Made by a program: the position numbers and the translations under genes. Under the pieces are notes generated by a model. The model was not told the origin of the DNA, did not search any database, and saw nothing but the letters and a program-made list of their open reading frames with translations. 64,000 nt of DNA, taken from positions 980,922 through 1,044,921 of the forward strand of contig NZ_MRYA01000001.1 of assembly GCF_001921745.1 (NCBI RefSeq), in the 5' to 3' direction. Shown here one piece after another: positions 6,868 to 14,996 of the stretch (its first letter is position 1; each line of letters begins with the position of its first letter). Source of the DNA: Psychrobacter sp. Cmf 22.2. Its GTDB lineage: Bacteria; Pseudomonadota; Gammaproteobacteria; Pseudomonadales; Moraxellaceae.

Positions 6868-9144
6868 TTAAATCTTACAAGCCCCACCAGCACAATCATC
6901 TTCCATATCCGCTTGCGCATCGTTCGCACCATCACGAGTGTTATGGTAGTACAACGTCTTCACACCCAGCTTATACGCGTTTAACAAGTCTTTTAGCAAT
7001 ATTTTCATCGGTACACGGCCACCAGCATAACGAACCGGATCGTAGTTGGTATTGGCAGAGATACTTTGATCGACAAACTTTTGCATGATAGCGACCAGCT
7101 TTAGGTAACCGTCATTGTTTGGCATTTGCCATAGTAGCTCGTACTGATCTTTTAGCTTATCAATCTCAGGCACGACTTGCTTTAGGATGCCATCTTTTGA
7201 CGCTTTGATAGAGACCAGACCACGTGGTGGCTCGATACCATTGGTCGCGTTAGCAATCTGACTTGAGGTTTCAGACGGCATCAAGGCGGTTAGGGTAGAG
7301 TTGCGCAGACCGTGAGTGGTAATCTCACCGCGTAGCGTTTCCCAATCGAGATGTAGCGGCTCTTGGCAGATGTTATCCAAGTCTTTTTTATAGGTATCAA
7401 TTGGTAAGATACCTTGCGAGTAAGTCGTCTCATTAAAAGCAGGGCACGCGCCTTGCTCTTTTGCCAACTTGTTTGATGCTTTTAAGAGATAATACTGCAG
7501 CGCTTCAAAGGTTTGATGGGTCAGACCAAGCGCACTACCGTCTGAATAGCGTACGCCATTCTTGGCAAGGTAATACGCATAGTTGATGACACCGACGCCT
7601 AGGGTACGGCGGCGCATACTGCCGTTTTCAGCGGCTTTGACAGGATAGTCTTGATAATCAAGTAAGGCATCGAGCGCGCGGACGATGAGTTCTGCGGGCT
7701 CTTCGATATCGCTGACATTCTCAACTTTACCCAAGTTGACCGCTGATAGCGTACAAAGGGCGATTTCGCCTTCTTCGTCGTTGATATTATCAAGTGGCTT
7801 GGTCGGTAGCGCGATTTCCATACAGAGATTTGACTGGCGAATCGGAGCGATGCTCGCATCAAATGGGCTATGGGTGTTGCAGTGGTCGATATTTTGAATA
7901 TAAATACGTCCAGTGCTGGCGCGCTCCTGCATCATAAGGCTAAATAAGTCAGCGGCTGGCACTTGACGCTTACGAATAGAGTCATCCTGCTCGTATTTGG
8001 TATATAGCGCTTCAAACTTGTCTTGATCTTCAAAGAAAGCATCATATAAGCCAGGCGTGTCACCTGGAGAGAATAGCGAGATGTCTTGTCCTTTAATCAG
8101 ACGGGTATAAAGCGTTTTATTAATCTGAACGCCGTAGTCCATATGACGAACGCGGTTGTCTTCAACGCCGCGGTTGTTTTTCAGTACCAAGAGCGACTCA
8201 ACTTCTAGGTGCCATAATGGGTAGAACAATGTCGCCGCACCGCCGCGCACGCCACCTTGTGAGCAGCATTTCACTGCTGTTTGGAAAAGCTTATAAAAAG
8301 GAATACAGCCAGTATGCTGCGCTTCACCGCCACGGATAGGACTACCAAGGGCACGGATGCGACCCGCGTTGATGCCGATACCAGCACGCTGTGAGACATA
8401 ACGCACGATGGCGCTAGTGGTGGCATTGATTGAGTCTAGGCTATCACCGCATTCGATCAAGACGCACGAGCTAAACTGACGTGATGGGGTACGCACACCC
8501 GACATGATAGGCGTCGGTAGTGAGATTTTGAACTGTGAGGTCGCATCATAGAAGCGTTTGACATAGCTTATGCGCTCAGCTTTGTCATAGTTGGCAAACA
8601 GACACATACCAACCAGCATATATAAAAACTGCGGACTCTCATAAACCGTCTTGGTGACGCGATCTTGCACAAGGTACTTACCCGCCATTTGCTCAACGGC
8701 TGCGTAGGCAAGGTTCATATCGCGCCAGTGGTCAAGGTATTCTTCTAACTCATCAAACTCGCTACGGCTATAATCGGCTAGGATATGCTCATCGTATTTG
8801 CCAGCGTTGGTAAGGGTAGTCACATGATCAAATAGGTGCGGCGGTGTAAATTTGTTATAAGCAATCTTACGTAAATGAAAGATTGCCAAACGCGCGGCCA
8901 AATATTGATAGTCGGGGGTGTCTTCAGAGATAAGGTCAGCGGCTGATTTGATGATGGTCTCATGGATATCACGAGTTTTGATACCCTCGTAAAACTGAAT
9001 GTGCGACTTGAGCTCAACTTGTGAGACTGACACATTATCCAAATCATGAGCTGCCCATGCGATAACCTTATGAATTTTATCTAAATCAATAGGCTCTAAA
9101 CGTCCGTCGCGTTTGGTCACTTGAATCTTATCGATATGTGTCAT
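6868..9144 (-). CDS. nrdA: Class Ia ribonucleoside-diphosphate reductase, alpha subunit
   Basis: This 758-residue protein makes deoxyribonucleotides for DNA synthesis together with NrdB. An ATP-cone allosteric domain fills about residues 5-95. The active-site residues line up two positions after E. coli NrdA: Cys227 and Cys464 (redox pair), Asn439, Cys441 (thiyl radical) and Glu443. The tail ends with Cys751 and Cys756 in DDCAGGACKI, the pair re-reduced by thioredoxin or glutaredoxin. Length matches the family. The gene heads what would normally be an nrdA-nrdB-yfaE run but is followed by the ATPase and toxin-antitoxin insert. A possible NrdR-type control region is upstream. Confidence 0.97.
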   Translation of the reverse strand: MTHIDKIQVTKRDGRLEPIDLDKIHKVIAWAAHDLDNVSVSQVELKSHIQFYEGIKTRDIHETIIKSAADLISEDTPDYQYLAARLAIFHLRKIAYNKFTPPHLFDHVTTLTNAGKYDEHILADYSRSEFDELEEYLDHWRDMNLAYAAVEQMAGKYLVQDRVTKTVYESPQFLYMLVGMCLFANYDKAERISYVKRFYDATSQFKISLPTPIMSGVRTPSRQFSSCVLIECGDSLDSINATTSAIVRYVSQRAGIGINAGRIRALGSPIRGGEAQHTGCIPFYKLFQTAVKCCSQGGVRGGAATLFYPLWHLEVESLLVLKNNRGVEDNRVRHMDYGVQINKTLYTRLIKGQDISLFSPGDTPGLYDAFFEDQDKFEALYTKYEQDDSIRKRQVPAADLFSLMMQERASTGRIYIQNIDHCNTHSPFDASIAPIRQSNLCMEIALPTKPLDNINDEEGEIALCTLSAVNLGKVENVSDIEEPAELIVRALDALLDYQDYPVKAAENGSMRRRTLGVGVINYAYYLAKNGVRYSDGSALGLTHQTFEALQYYLLKASNKLAKEQGACPAFNETTYSQGILPIDTYKKDLDNICQEPLHLDWETLRGEITTHGLRNSTLTALMPSETSSQIANATNGIEPPRGLVSIKASKDGILKQVVPEIDKLKDQYELLWQMPNNDGYLKLVAIMQKFVDQSISANTNYDPVRYAGGRVPMKILLKDLLNAYKLGVKTLYYHNTRDGANDAQADMEDDCAGGACKI

Positions 9145-9571
9145 GTTACCCTCTATTATGGTTTGCTGATATTTACTTTACGTCGATTAAATCTCGCAAA
9201 GTTTTTTGTTCTGCTATAACAAGGTGTTACGATGGCTGAAGTTTTTTGGACAACAGTTTGCCGTAGCACATAGTGATGAATAAAATCACTGAGCACTAGA
9301 TATAGCGTTTGTATTAGTAAGTAGGCACAATATAGCGGGAAAATTTTGAAAATGCTATATTGATTTTAGAAGAAAACTATGTTGCTACAAGGTAGTAGCA
9401 TGTCCAAAATTTGGCAAAGGACGATGGGATAAGGGTTAGACGCGATTGTCTCAAATAATAAAATTTTTTGTAAAAAAGTGGTTATTACTTTATTTTTATT
9501 AGTCGACAATTCCTTGATTATTTATAGATAGAATCGAGTCAGTCATCGCGGTGCCGATTGTACAGTAGACC
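9145..9571. other. nrdA upstream region
   Basis: This gene-free stretch carries the expected nrdA promoter and the inverted CAATATAGC/GCTATATTG pair described separately, plus a third ATATAGCG at about 9300-9307. The rest is AT-rich with no ribosome site or recognisable frame. Confidence 0.4.
9328..9362 (-). promoter_or_regulatory. Candidate NrdR-box pair upstream of nrdA
   Basis: CAATATAGC at 9328-9336 and GCTATATTG at 9354-9362 form a perfect 9-bp inverted pair about 185-215 bases upstream of nrdA. NrdR, the ATP/dATP-sensing repressor of ribonucleotide reductase genes, binds paired ACACwATATAwwGTGT-like boxes, and the first site (CACAATATAGCGG) resembles one. Spacing between the centres is 26 bp, shorter than the usual about 31, so the call is tentative. 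Confidence 0.35.
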
Positions 9572-9603
9572 AAAAAAAATCGCCACCCATATAAGTGACG
9601 ATT
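9572..9603 (-). terminator. Terminator downstream of the ybeD-like gene
   Basis: On the reverse strand CGTCAC and GTGGCG pair around TTATATGG (one G-T pair) and are followed by eight T residues. It sits about 58 bases past the stop of the ybeD-like gene. Confidence 0.8.
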
Positions 9604-9660
9604 ACGGTATTAAAACGCTAAATTTGGTTTGAAATTTCGGTTGGCGTTAACGTATACGTT

Positions 9661-10038
9661 TTATACAACCATGCGCACCGTTTTAGCGCTATCGAGTGCC
9701 GCATATAATCGATTGACTTGCTCAGCCTCAGTCAGATACAGATTGACGCGTGCTGAATGGAAGCGACCTGTTTTTGAAGGTTTGACATCTATTGAGGCCA
9801 AATCAAAATCAGGGAACTGACTACCAAGGATAAGCTTGACTTCATTGAGCAAGCTTTCATGCTCGCCTTCATGACCGATGATACTCATCGGGTAGTTCAT
9901 CGGAAAGTCCCATAGCTCTGGGGTTTGAATGTCAGTTTTTTTGCCTTTTAACACACCGTCATTGGGAGTTAAGTCCGTAACATTGACAGCTCGGTGAGAA
10001 GTCGCGTTTTGGCCGTTATCTTTTGGGTCATCACTCAT
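9661..10038 (-). CDS. YbeD-like DUF493 family protein
   Basis: The C-terminal 80 residues match the YbeD/DUF493 alpha-beta fold (PMNYPMSIIGH ... VKPSKTGRFHSARVNLYL ... VRMVV), a family resembling ACT regulatory domains whose function is unknown; E. coli ybeD lies next to lipB. Here no lipoate gene is adjacent. I start at the ATG at 10036-10038, preceded by AAGGACTCC, giving 125 residues; the reading frame can be extended to a GTG at 10077 but with no ribosome site. The first 45 residues are polar and probably disordered. Confidence 0.85.
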   Translation of the reverse strand: MSDDPKDNGQNATSHRAVNVTDLTPNDGVLKGKKTDIQTPELWDFPMNYPMSIIGHEGEHESLLNEVKLILGSQFPDFDLASIDVKPSKTGRFHSARVNLYLTEAEQVNRLYAALDSAKTVRMVV

Positions 10039-10411
10039 GATGGAGTCCTTATTTTTTGTTGAAATATTGGCTTGCACATTGTTTTAACCACATAAAAAAA
10101 CCTGAGACTCGCTCAGTTCTTTGGTAGATGTCATTCTTAAATGAGTACGTTTATTATGTGCGGTCGCTGTATTCACTATTTATAGTGGCATTTGGATATT
10201 ATTCAAGTACTGTGTTGCCTGTGACAAGACATTATAAAATGATAGTCGGTATTAGCAATTTAAAATCTTTTCATCAAGCATTACCTATATTATGATGCAG
10301 TACATTAACTGCGTCTTAGTACTTGAGAGTTGGTACTTAAGAATTGTTACGTAAGACGCAGCGTAGTTTTATTATTACAGTATTTACAGACAACTTCGCT
10401 AGGAAGCTGAC
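10039..10411. other. Intergenic region with long hairpin upstream of the bestrophin gene
   Basis: CTGCGTCTTA at 10309-10318 and TAAGACGCAG at 10352-10361 form a perfect 10-bp inverted repeat with a 33-bp loop that itself contains TACTT repeats, ending 50 bases before the bestrophin ATG. Near 10093-10107 CTGAG/CTCAG makes a small hairpin after an A run, perhaps a weak terminator. No gene is seen. Confidence 0.45.
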
Positions 10412-11338
10412 ATGATTGTCCGGCAAACACCCAATGCTCTCAAGATATTTTTTACTCTTCGCGGCTCAATCATTCCAAAGATCTATCCGCAGATTTTGTT
10501 GGTTACTCTGCTAAGTACACTTATAACGGTTATTCAGCATGAGTTTCCGCGCTCTTTTCCATCTTACACTATGGCGCCTTTTACGGTGTTTGGGATCGCT
10601 TTATCGTTGTTTCTTGGCTTTCGTAATAATGCAAGTTATCAGCGCTGGTGGGAGGCGCGAGGACTGTGGGGACAGCTGGTTTATGAAGCTCGCAGCTTTA
10701 GCCGTCAAGTGCTCTCGTTTATAGATGAAAAAGACGAGCATGGGCGGGACACCCAGCGCTATATGATTTATCTTACGATTGCTTTTACCCATGCTGTGCG
10801 CCATCGGCTTCGTGGTACGGCGCCTTGGCAAGATGTCGAGCGTTTTGTGGCGCCTATACATCATGCCAGCATGCGCCAGTCGCGAAACCTACCTGATTAT
10901 TTAATGCGATTGCTGGGTAAGCGGCTTGGTGATAGTCGGCGTCAGCGCTTATCATCGGAGCAGATGATACAAAACATGGACGAACGTCTTACTTCTATGA
11001 CTATCGTCTTAGCCGCTTGTGAGCGTATTCATAATACGCCTTTACCATTTGCTTATATGCTATTGGTACACCGTACGACTTATCTGTATTGTTTTATGTT
11101 GCCTTTTGGCTTGGTTTCCTCACTGGGCTGGGTGACCCCTTTAATCTGTGCTGGGATTGCTTATACCTTTTTTGGTTTAGATGCGCTTAGTGAAGAGTTA
11201 GAAGAGCCTTTTGGTTTTGCAGCCAATCAGCTGCCTCTAACAGCTTTGTCACGCACGATCGAAATCAATTTGCTAGAGGCAATAGGAGAAACCGATCTAC
11301 CGCCCGATATCGCCCCTAAAAATGGATATCTACCATAG
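10412..11338 (+). CDS. Bestrophin-family (YneE-like) anion channel protein
   Basis: This 308-residue protein matches bacterial bestrophins, pentameric inner-membrane ion channels: hydrophobic N-terminal helix pair (about 25-75), the conserved FRNNASYQRWWEAR segment (70-83), and a second membrane pair near 210-250 with LPFGLV and the following ELEEPFG motif, which lines or gates the pore in homologues. Length is normal. GGAAGC lies close before the ATG. The physiological ion is unknown. It is convergent with the di-haem lipoprotein gene, 31 bp away. Confidence 0.9.
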   Translation: MIVRQTPNALKIFFTLRGSIIPKIYPQILLVTLLSTLITVIQHEFPRSFPSYTMAPFTVFGIALSLFLGFRNNASYQRWWEARGLWGQLVYEARSFSRQVLSFIDEKDEHGRDTQRYMIYLTIAFTHAVRHRLRGTAPWQDVERFVAPIHHASMRQSRNLPDYLMRLLGKRLGDSRRQRLSSEQMIQNMDERLTSMTIVLAACERIHNTPLPFAYMLLVHRTTYLYCFMLPFGLVSSLGWVTPLICAGIAYTFFGLDALSEELEEPFGFAANQLPLTALSRTIEINLLEAIGETDLPPDIAPKNGYLP

Positions 11339-11369
11339 ACAGGTGCTCGAAAGGTAGATACTCAAGATC

Positions 11370-12812
11370 TTAGATGCCGTTTAAGAATGAAAGCAGCATT
11401 TTTTTTTGTTCAACAGGCAACTGCTTAAAACGTATTTTTGCGCCTTCTGCTTCACCGCCATGCCACAATATTGCCTCAGTCAGACTACTGGCGCGACCAT
11501 CATGCAAAAAGCGCGCTTCTGGGTCTTGTGCTACGATTCCAATACCCCATAACGGTGGTGTACGCCATTCGAAGCTTTCAGCATTCTTTTCTTTCACGCC
11601 ATCATCAAGCCCAGCGCCCATATCATGAAGCAGTAAATCGGTATAAGGGTAGATAGTTTGTTGTGATAACAATGGAAAACGGTCACTATTGCCGGTTCTT
11701 TGCTTGGGCGTATGACAGCCAGCACAGCCGACTTGGGTAAAAAGATTGGCACCTTTATTAAAAGTTGATAAATTGCCCGTTCGACGCTCAGGAACTGCAA
11801 GCGCTGTCATAAAATCAGTCACAGCATCCAAGCTACTGTCTGAGACCTCTGGCGTACCGCCATTTTCTGCTGTCCAACAAATTGGCTGATTAACCGTACA
11901 GTTAGGATCCATAAATATCGAAGTAGTTAAGCCCATGTCTTGCGACATGGCATTGGCGTTTTGGGTACGCAGACTTGAGTTGATCGCTTTCCAACCAAAG
12001 CGGCCGATTCGTTGATCAGGGCCTTCATTGACCCAGTGCACACGGCCACTGATTCCATCTTTAGCGTCAGAGGCGGCGATAATATCAGCCTCAGGGATGA
12101 GATCAAGCAAACCCATACCGACCAGTTGCGGCGAGATACGTCCGCTAATAGCGGTATCTCCTAAAGGTTGGTTAGAATCCGTTGGGGTAAATTCGAATCT
12201 TATACTTCTAGACTTTTTGTCGTCTTCGACAGTAGCGATATAGCGCATTTTGCCTTCGGTAGCGATACTGGCGTCGATACTTTGATGCTGCATTTGCTCA
12301 CCATAATAAGCATGAGCCACTCCTTGTGCATCGCCTAGTCTAAATAAAATGGCGTTGCTTAGCTCACCGTCGTTGGCATAGATAGGTTTGCGTCCCTCTG
12401 CGCTGTGGCACTGAGTGCAGGCATTGGCATTAAACAGTGGCCCAACACCGTCAAACAGTACGCGACCTTGGTTGGCGGGCGTCCATTGGGTGATAAATAA
12501 CTCACGTCCTGGCGAAACACCACCTAAGGCACTGCTTGGAAGATTGGGCATGATTTGTAAAAACGGTTGCGAGATATCGGCTGTGATCGTTGCGCTGCCG
12601 CCTGCTGGTCGCCAATCGGTATCGGCTTTTGTCTCATCAGGTGTGTTTGGTGAGGAAGGATTGCTAGGTAAGTTGGGTGTGCTAGATGCGTTATCGTCTG
12701 AGCCACCGCAAGCGCTCAGTATTAGAGTCATACCCAAGCAGAGCAGGGCATTACGCATAGCAGGTAATGCTGATATGTGGAAAATGGTTGGTCGATGGAG
12801 GCGACAAGACAT
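11370..12812 (-). CDS. Di-haem oxidoreductase-family (DUF1111) cytochrome lipoprotein
   Basis: This 480-residue protein has two c-type haem motifs, Cys132-xx-Cys135-His136 (CTQCH) and Cys363-xx-Cys366-His367 (CAGCH), and otherwise matches the DUF1111 di-haem family related to peroxidases, often called thiol oxidoreductases. A lipobox ending at Cys35 (LSAC) predicts a periplasm-facing lipoprotein, followed by a Ser/Pro/Asn linker. The start at 12812 has TTTAGG upstream; Met19 would give a more usual 17-residue signal peptide. The RCC1-like gene lies upstream on the same strand beyond a terminator. DUF1111 genes often sit near iron-regulated genes, consistent with the Fur-like site at 14741. 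Confidence 0.88.
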   Translation of the reverse strand: MSCRLHRPTIFHISALPAMRNALLCLGMTLILSACGGSDDNASSTPNLPSNPSSPNTPDETKADTDWRPAGGSATITADISQPFLQIMPNLPSSALGGVSPGRELFITQWTPANQGRVLFDGVGPLFNANACTQCHSAEGRKPIYANDGELSNAILFRLGDAQGVAHAYYGEQMQHQSIDASIATEGKMRYIATVEDDKKSRSIRFEFTPTDSNQPLGDTAISGRISPQLVGMGLLDLIPEADIIAASDAKDGISGRVHWVNEGPDQRIGRFGWKAINSSLRTQNANAMSQDMGLTTSIFMDPNCTVNQPICWTAENGGTPEVSDSSLDAVTDFMTALAVPERRTGNLSTFNKGANLFTQVGCAGCHTPKQRTGNSDRFPLLSQQTIYPYTDLLLHDMGAGLDDGVKEKNAESFEWRTPPLWGIGIVAQDPEARFLHDGRASSLTEAILWHGGEAEGAKIRFKQLPVEQKKMLLSFLNGI

Positions 12813-12885
12813 GGGATTACCTAAAGTGGTTATAAATCAGTACAATCAAATAATGAATAAAAATGAGTAAGCTTGATCGTTAATT

Positions 12886-12918
12886 AAAAAGGGCGACATA
12901 AAATATGCAGCCCTTTTT
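12886..12918 (-). terminator. Terminator between RCC1-like and di-haem genes
   Basis: AAAAAGGGC (12886-12894) pairs with GCCCTTTTT (12910-12918), giving a stem with A and T runs on either side. It lies about 75 bases past the RCC1-like stop codon on the reverse strand. Confidence 0.8.
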
Positions 12919-12993
12919 TTACTTAACGATTATGTTTTTGTAGCTCTTTATAAGTTTTAGTCGGCAAGATTGAAGCAAATAAGCCGTTGCTGC

Positions 12994-14658
12994 TTATAGT
13001 TGGCTTGGCAAGCTAACAGGGATAGGGGTGTTATACATCCAAACATGCGTGGTGTCTTTGTTGCCTAATGAGCCCTCAAAGCTCCAGCCCCAAGTAAATA
13101 AAGAACCATGTTGAAGAGATGAACTGTTATCTTGGTTGAGCAACTTTTCATGAGCAATAAGATGCATAGCGCCCATTGCCATATTGTCGATATTTTGTAG
13201 ATTGGGCAGTTTGTCAGTTGGCTCATCTAGATCGTTATAAATGGTTTTACCTGCGCCATTTGTTTCGCCAAACATACCCCAAGGATATACTTGTCCGTTA
13301 TCTAGTAATGCGTAGCTGGCATTGCCATTAGCATAAATACGGCGTACATCTTTATCCGCGAACCATGGTAGTTTGGTAGGTGTTGCAATGATATCGTCCC
13401 AAGCTTTTTCGGTATCGCTGAATATTTCACCGTTATAGCCTATTTGGCTTGTGGCATTGAGCCCCCAACCATAGACCGACTCTCTATTGGTCAAAGCCAA
13501 CACATGGTCACGGCCAGCGGCAAGCTGAGTTACTTTTTCTACCTCTTTAGCAATACTCGCATCAGCGATTTGGGTAACATCACTCTGAGCGTTTTCGATG
13601 ATATTTATAAAGACAGGGGTTGCATTGATATTGACGCACTCATTGGCATTGGTACATGCTTTGCCTTTCCCAAGATTGGCATAAGCGTCGCTACCCCAAC
13701 CCCAAACTTGACCTTTATCATCTAAGGCGTAGGAACTATTGGCACTGGCAACTACTTGTACAATATGCCCAATGTCGGTTGCTGCTGAGAAGTCTACTTT
13801 GACCGGTATGCTACTGCCATTTGTACTAGCAGCAGGGCCATTACCAAGTTGACCTTCACCGTTAGCACCAAATGCCCAAACGTTGCCGTCTTTAGTGAGT
13901 ACCAAGTTGTGCTTGTAACCGGCGGCTACCATGACTGCATCTTCGATACCTTGAACAGCACCGATATCAAGGCGACAGTCTTCAACTTTACTACAGCTAT
14001 TACGACCTGTTGTGCCGCGTCCCAATTGCCCATATTTGTCTTCGCCCCAGCTGTAAACTTGTCCGTTTTGGTCAATAGAGAGCGAATGGTTTTGGTTAAA
14101 ACTAACAGATACTAGGTTTTGTGGCGCATTGTTTATGAGCATTGGCGTATCTGGATGTCCCATGAGGTCTGTTATTTTCGTTGTCAGCCCAAGACCGGTT
14201 TGACCATAATTGTTTCGACCCCAACTGTACAACTGTCCATCACGAAGGGCAGCAGTATGTGAGCCACCTGCCGCTATGGTGTCGCCTAAATAGATGGTTT
14301 TGGTAGAGCGCATCGTGTTATTAGCGTTATCTGTAGCCTCTAAAGTGATTTTATTGCGACCTAACATTAAAAAGACAGTCTCACTAAAATAGCCTTCAGC
14401 ATCGACCTTTAGCGTATGTACTGGTTCTTCATTGAGTTGATAAGTAAATGACTTGATACCGTTGTTATCTTGTACTTGTCCTGAGACAGATACGGCAGCA
14501 ACGGCACTATAGCCATCAGAAAAACTGCTATCAGTTGTCAGTAATGGCGGTGTCCCATCGATAATAGGAGTTGTTACTTTTTTATCATCGCCACAAGCGG
14601 TTAAAGCCAGTACAGTAGTCATAACAGCTAGTGTCTGAGCTAAATGGGATAAACGCAT
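12994..14658 (-). CDS. RCC1-repeat beta-propeller lipoprotein
   Basis: This 554-residue protein starts with a lipoprotein signal (LTAC, Cys22). Residues 35-125 look like an Ig/cadherin-type domain (DGTPPLLTT ... GRNKITLEATDNAN). From 130 to the end there are seven RCC1 repeats, each with a His/Ser-x-ALxxxGxVYxWGxNxxGQLG pattern, enough for one closed seven-bladed propeller. Blades 2 and 4 carry inserted loops with paired Cys (NSCSKVEDC, KACTNANEC), probably disulfides. RCC1 propellers bind proteins or ligands; no enzyme motif is seen, so I assign no function. AGG five bases before the ATG supports the start. A Fur-box-like site upstream suggests iron control. Confidence 0.9.
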   Translation of the reverse strand: MRLSHLAQTLAVMTTVLALTACGDDKKVTTPIIDGTPPLLTTDSSFSDGYSAVAAVSVSGQVQDNNGIKSFTYQLNEEPVHTLKVDAEGYFSETVFLMLGRNKITLEATDNANNTMRSTKTIYLGDTIAAGGSHTAALRDGQLYSWGRNNYGQTGLGLTTKITDLMGHPDTPMLINNAPQNLVSVSFNQNHSLSIDQNGQVYSWGEDKYGQLGRGTTGRNSCSKVEDCRLDIGAVQGIEDAVMVAAGYKHNLVLTKDGNVWAFGANGEGQLGNGPAASTNGSSIPVKVDFSAATDIGHIVQVVASANSSYALDDKGQVWGWGSDAYANLGKGKACTNANECVNINATPVFINIIENAQSDVTQIADASIAKEVEKVTQLAAGRDHVLALTNRESVYGWGLNATSQIGYNGEIFSDTEKAWDDIIATPTKLPWFADKDVRRIYANGNASYALLDNGQVYPWGMFGETNGAGKTIYNDLDEPTDKLPNLQNIDNMAMGAMHLIAHEKLLNQDNSSSLQHGSLFTWGWSFEGSLGNKDTTHVWMYNTPIPVSLPSQL

Positions 14659-14659
14659 A

Positions 14660-14920
14660 GAACCTCAATAAGTGCAAAATATATGCAAAGTAGAATAAAT
14701 AACAGGAAAGATATTAGAAATATTAGATGCGAATGATATTACAAATAAGAATCATTATCAATATAAAAATAAGAATGGCGATAAATATGGTAGCTTGGTT
14801 ATTATTTTGCGCTAATTTTATTGTTTATATTGTTATGTATCTATTTTAATCGAGGACCAAACATAACGATTAAGTGGTAGGGAGTTGTATGAGACATTTT
14901 AAATTAAGATGATAAAGCAA
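14660..14920. other. Intergenic region between rpoD terminator and RCC1-like gene
   Basis: A strongly AT-rich stretch that contains the Fur-box-like site at 14741-14759 and presumably the promoter of the RCC1-like gene. No gene or other hairpin is visible. Confidence 0.4.
14741..14759 (-). promoter_or_regulatory. Fur-box-like site upstream of the RCC1 lipoprotein gene
   Basis: The 19 bases match the classical Fur box GATAATGATAATCATTATC at 14 positions, with an unbroken AATCATTATC right half, and a partial second copy (GAATGATATTA) overlaps its upstream end. The site lies about 85 bases before the start codon, a sensible promoter position. Whether Fur binds here is inference. Confidence 0.55.
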
Positions 14921-14948
14921 AAAAAAGCTGAGACACGCTCAGCTTTTT
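14921..14948 (-). terminator. rpoD terminator
   Basis: AAAAGCTGAG (14923-14932) and CTCAGCTTTT (14938-14947) form a perfect 10-bp stem with a five-base loop, with A and T runs outside. It follows the rpoD stop by about 50 bases. Confidence 0.9.
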
Positions 14949-14996
14949 GATTTAATTCCAAGAACGTTTTTATACGTTTAGCAATGCTTAGATAAA

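Noticed and set aside
10092..10115. Terminator at CTGAG/CTCAG near the ybeD-like gene start
   Set aside because: Stem is only 5 bp, the T run is broken and no gene ends next to it.
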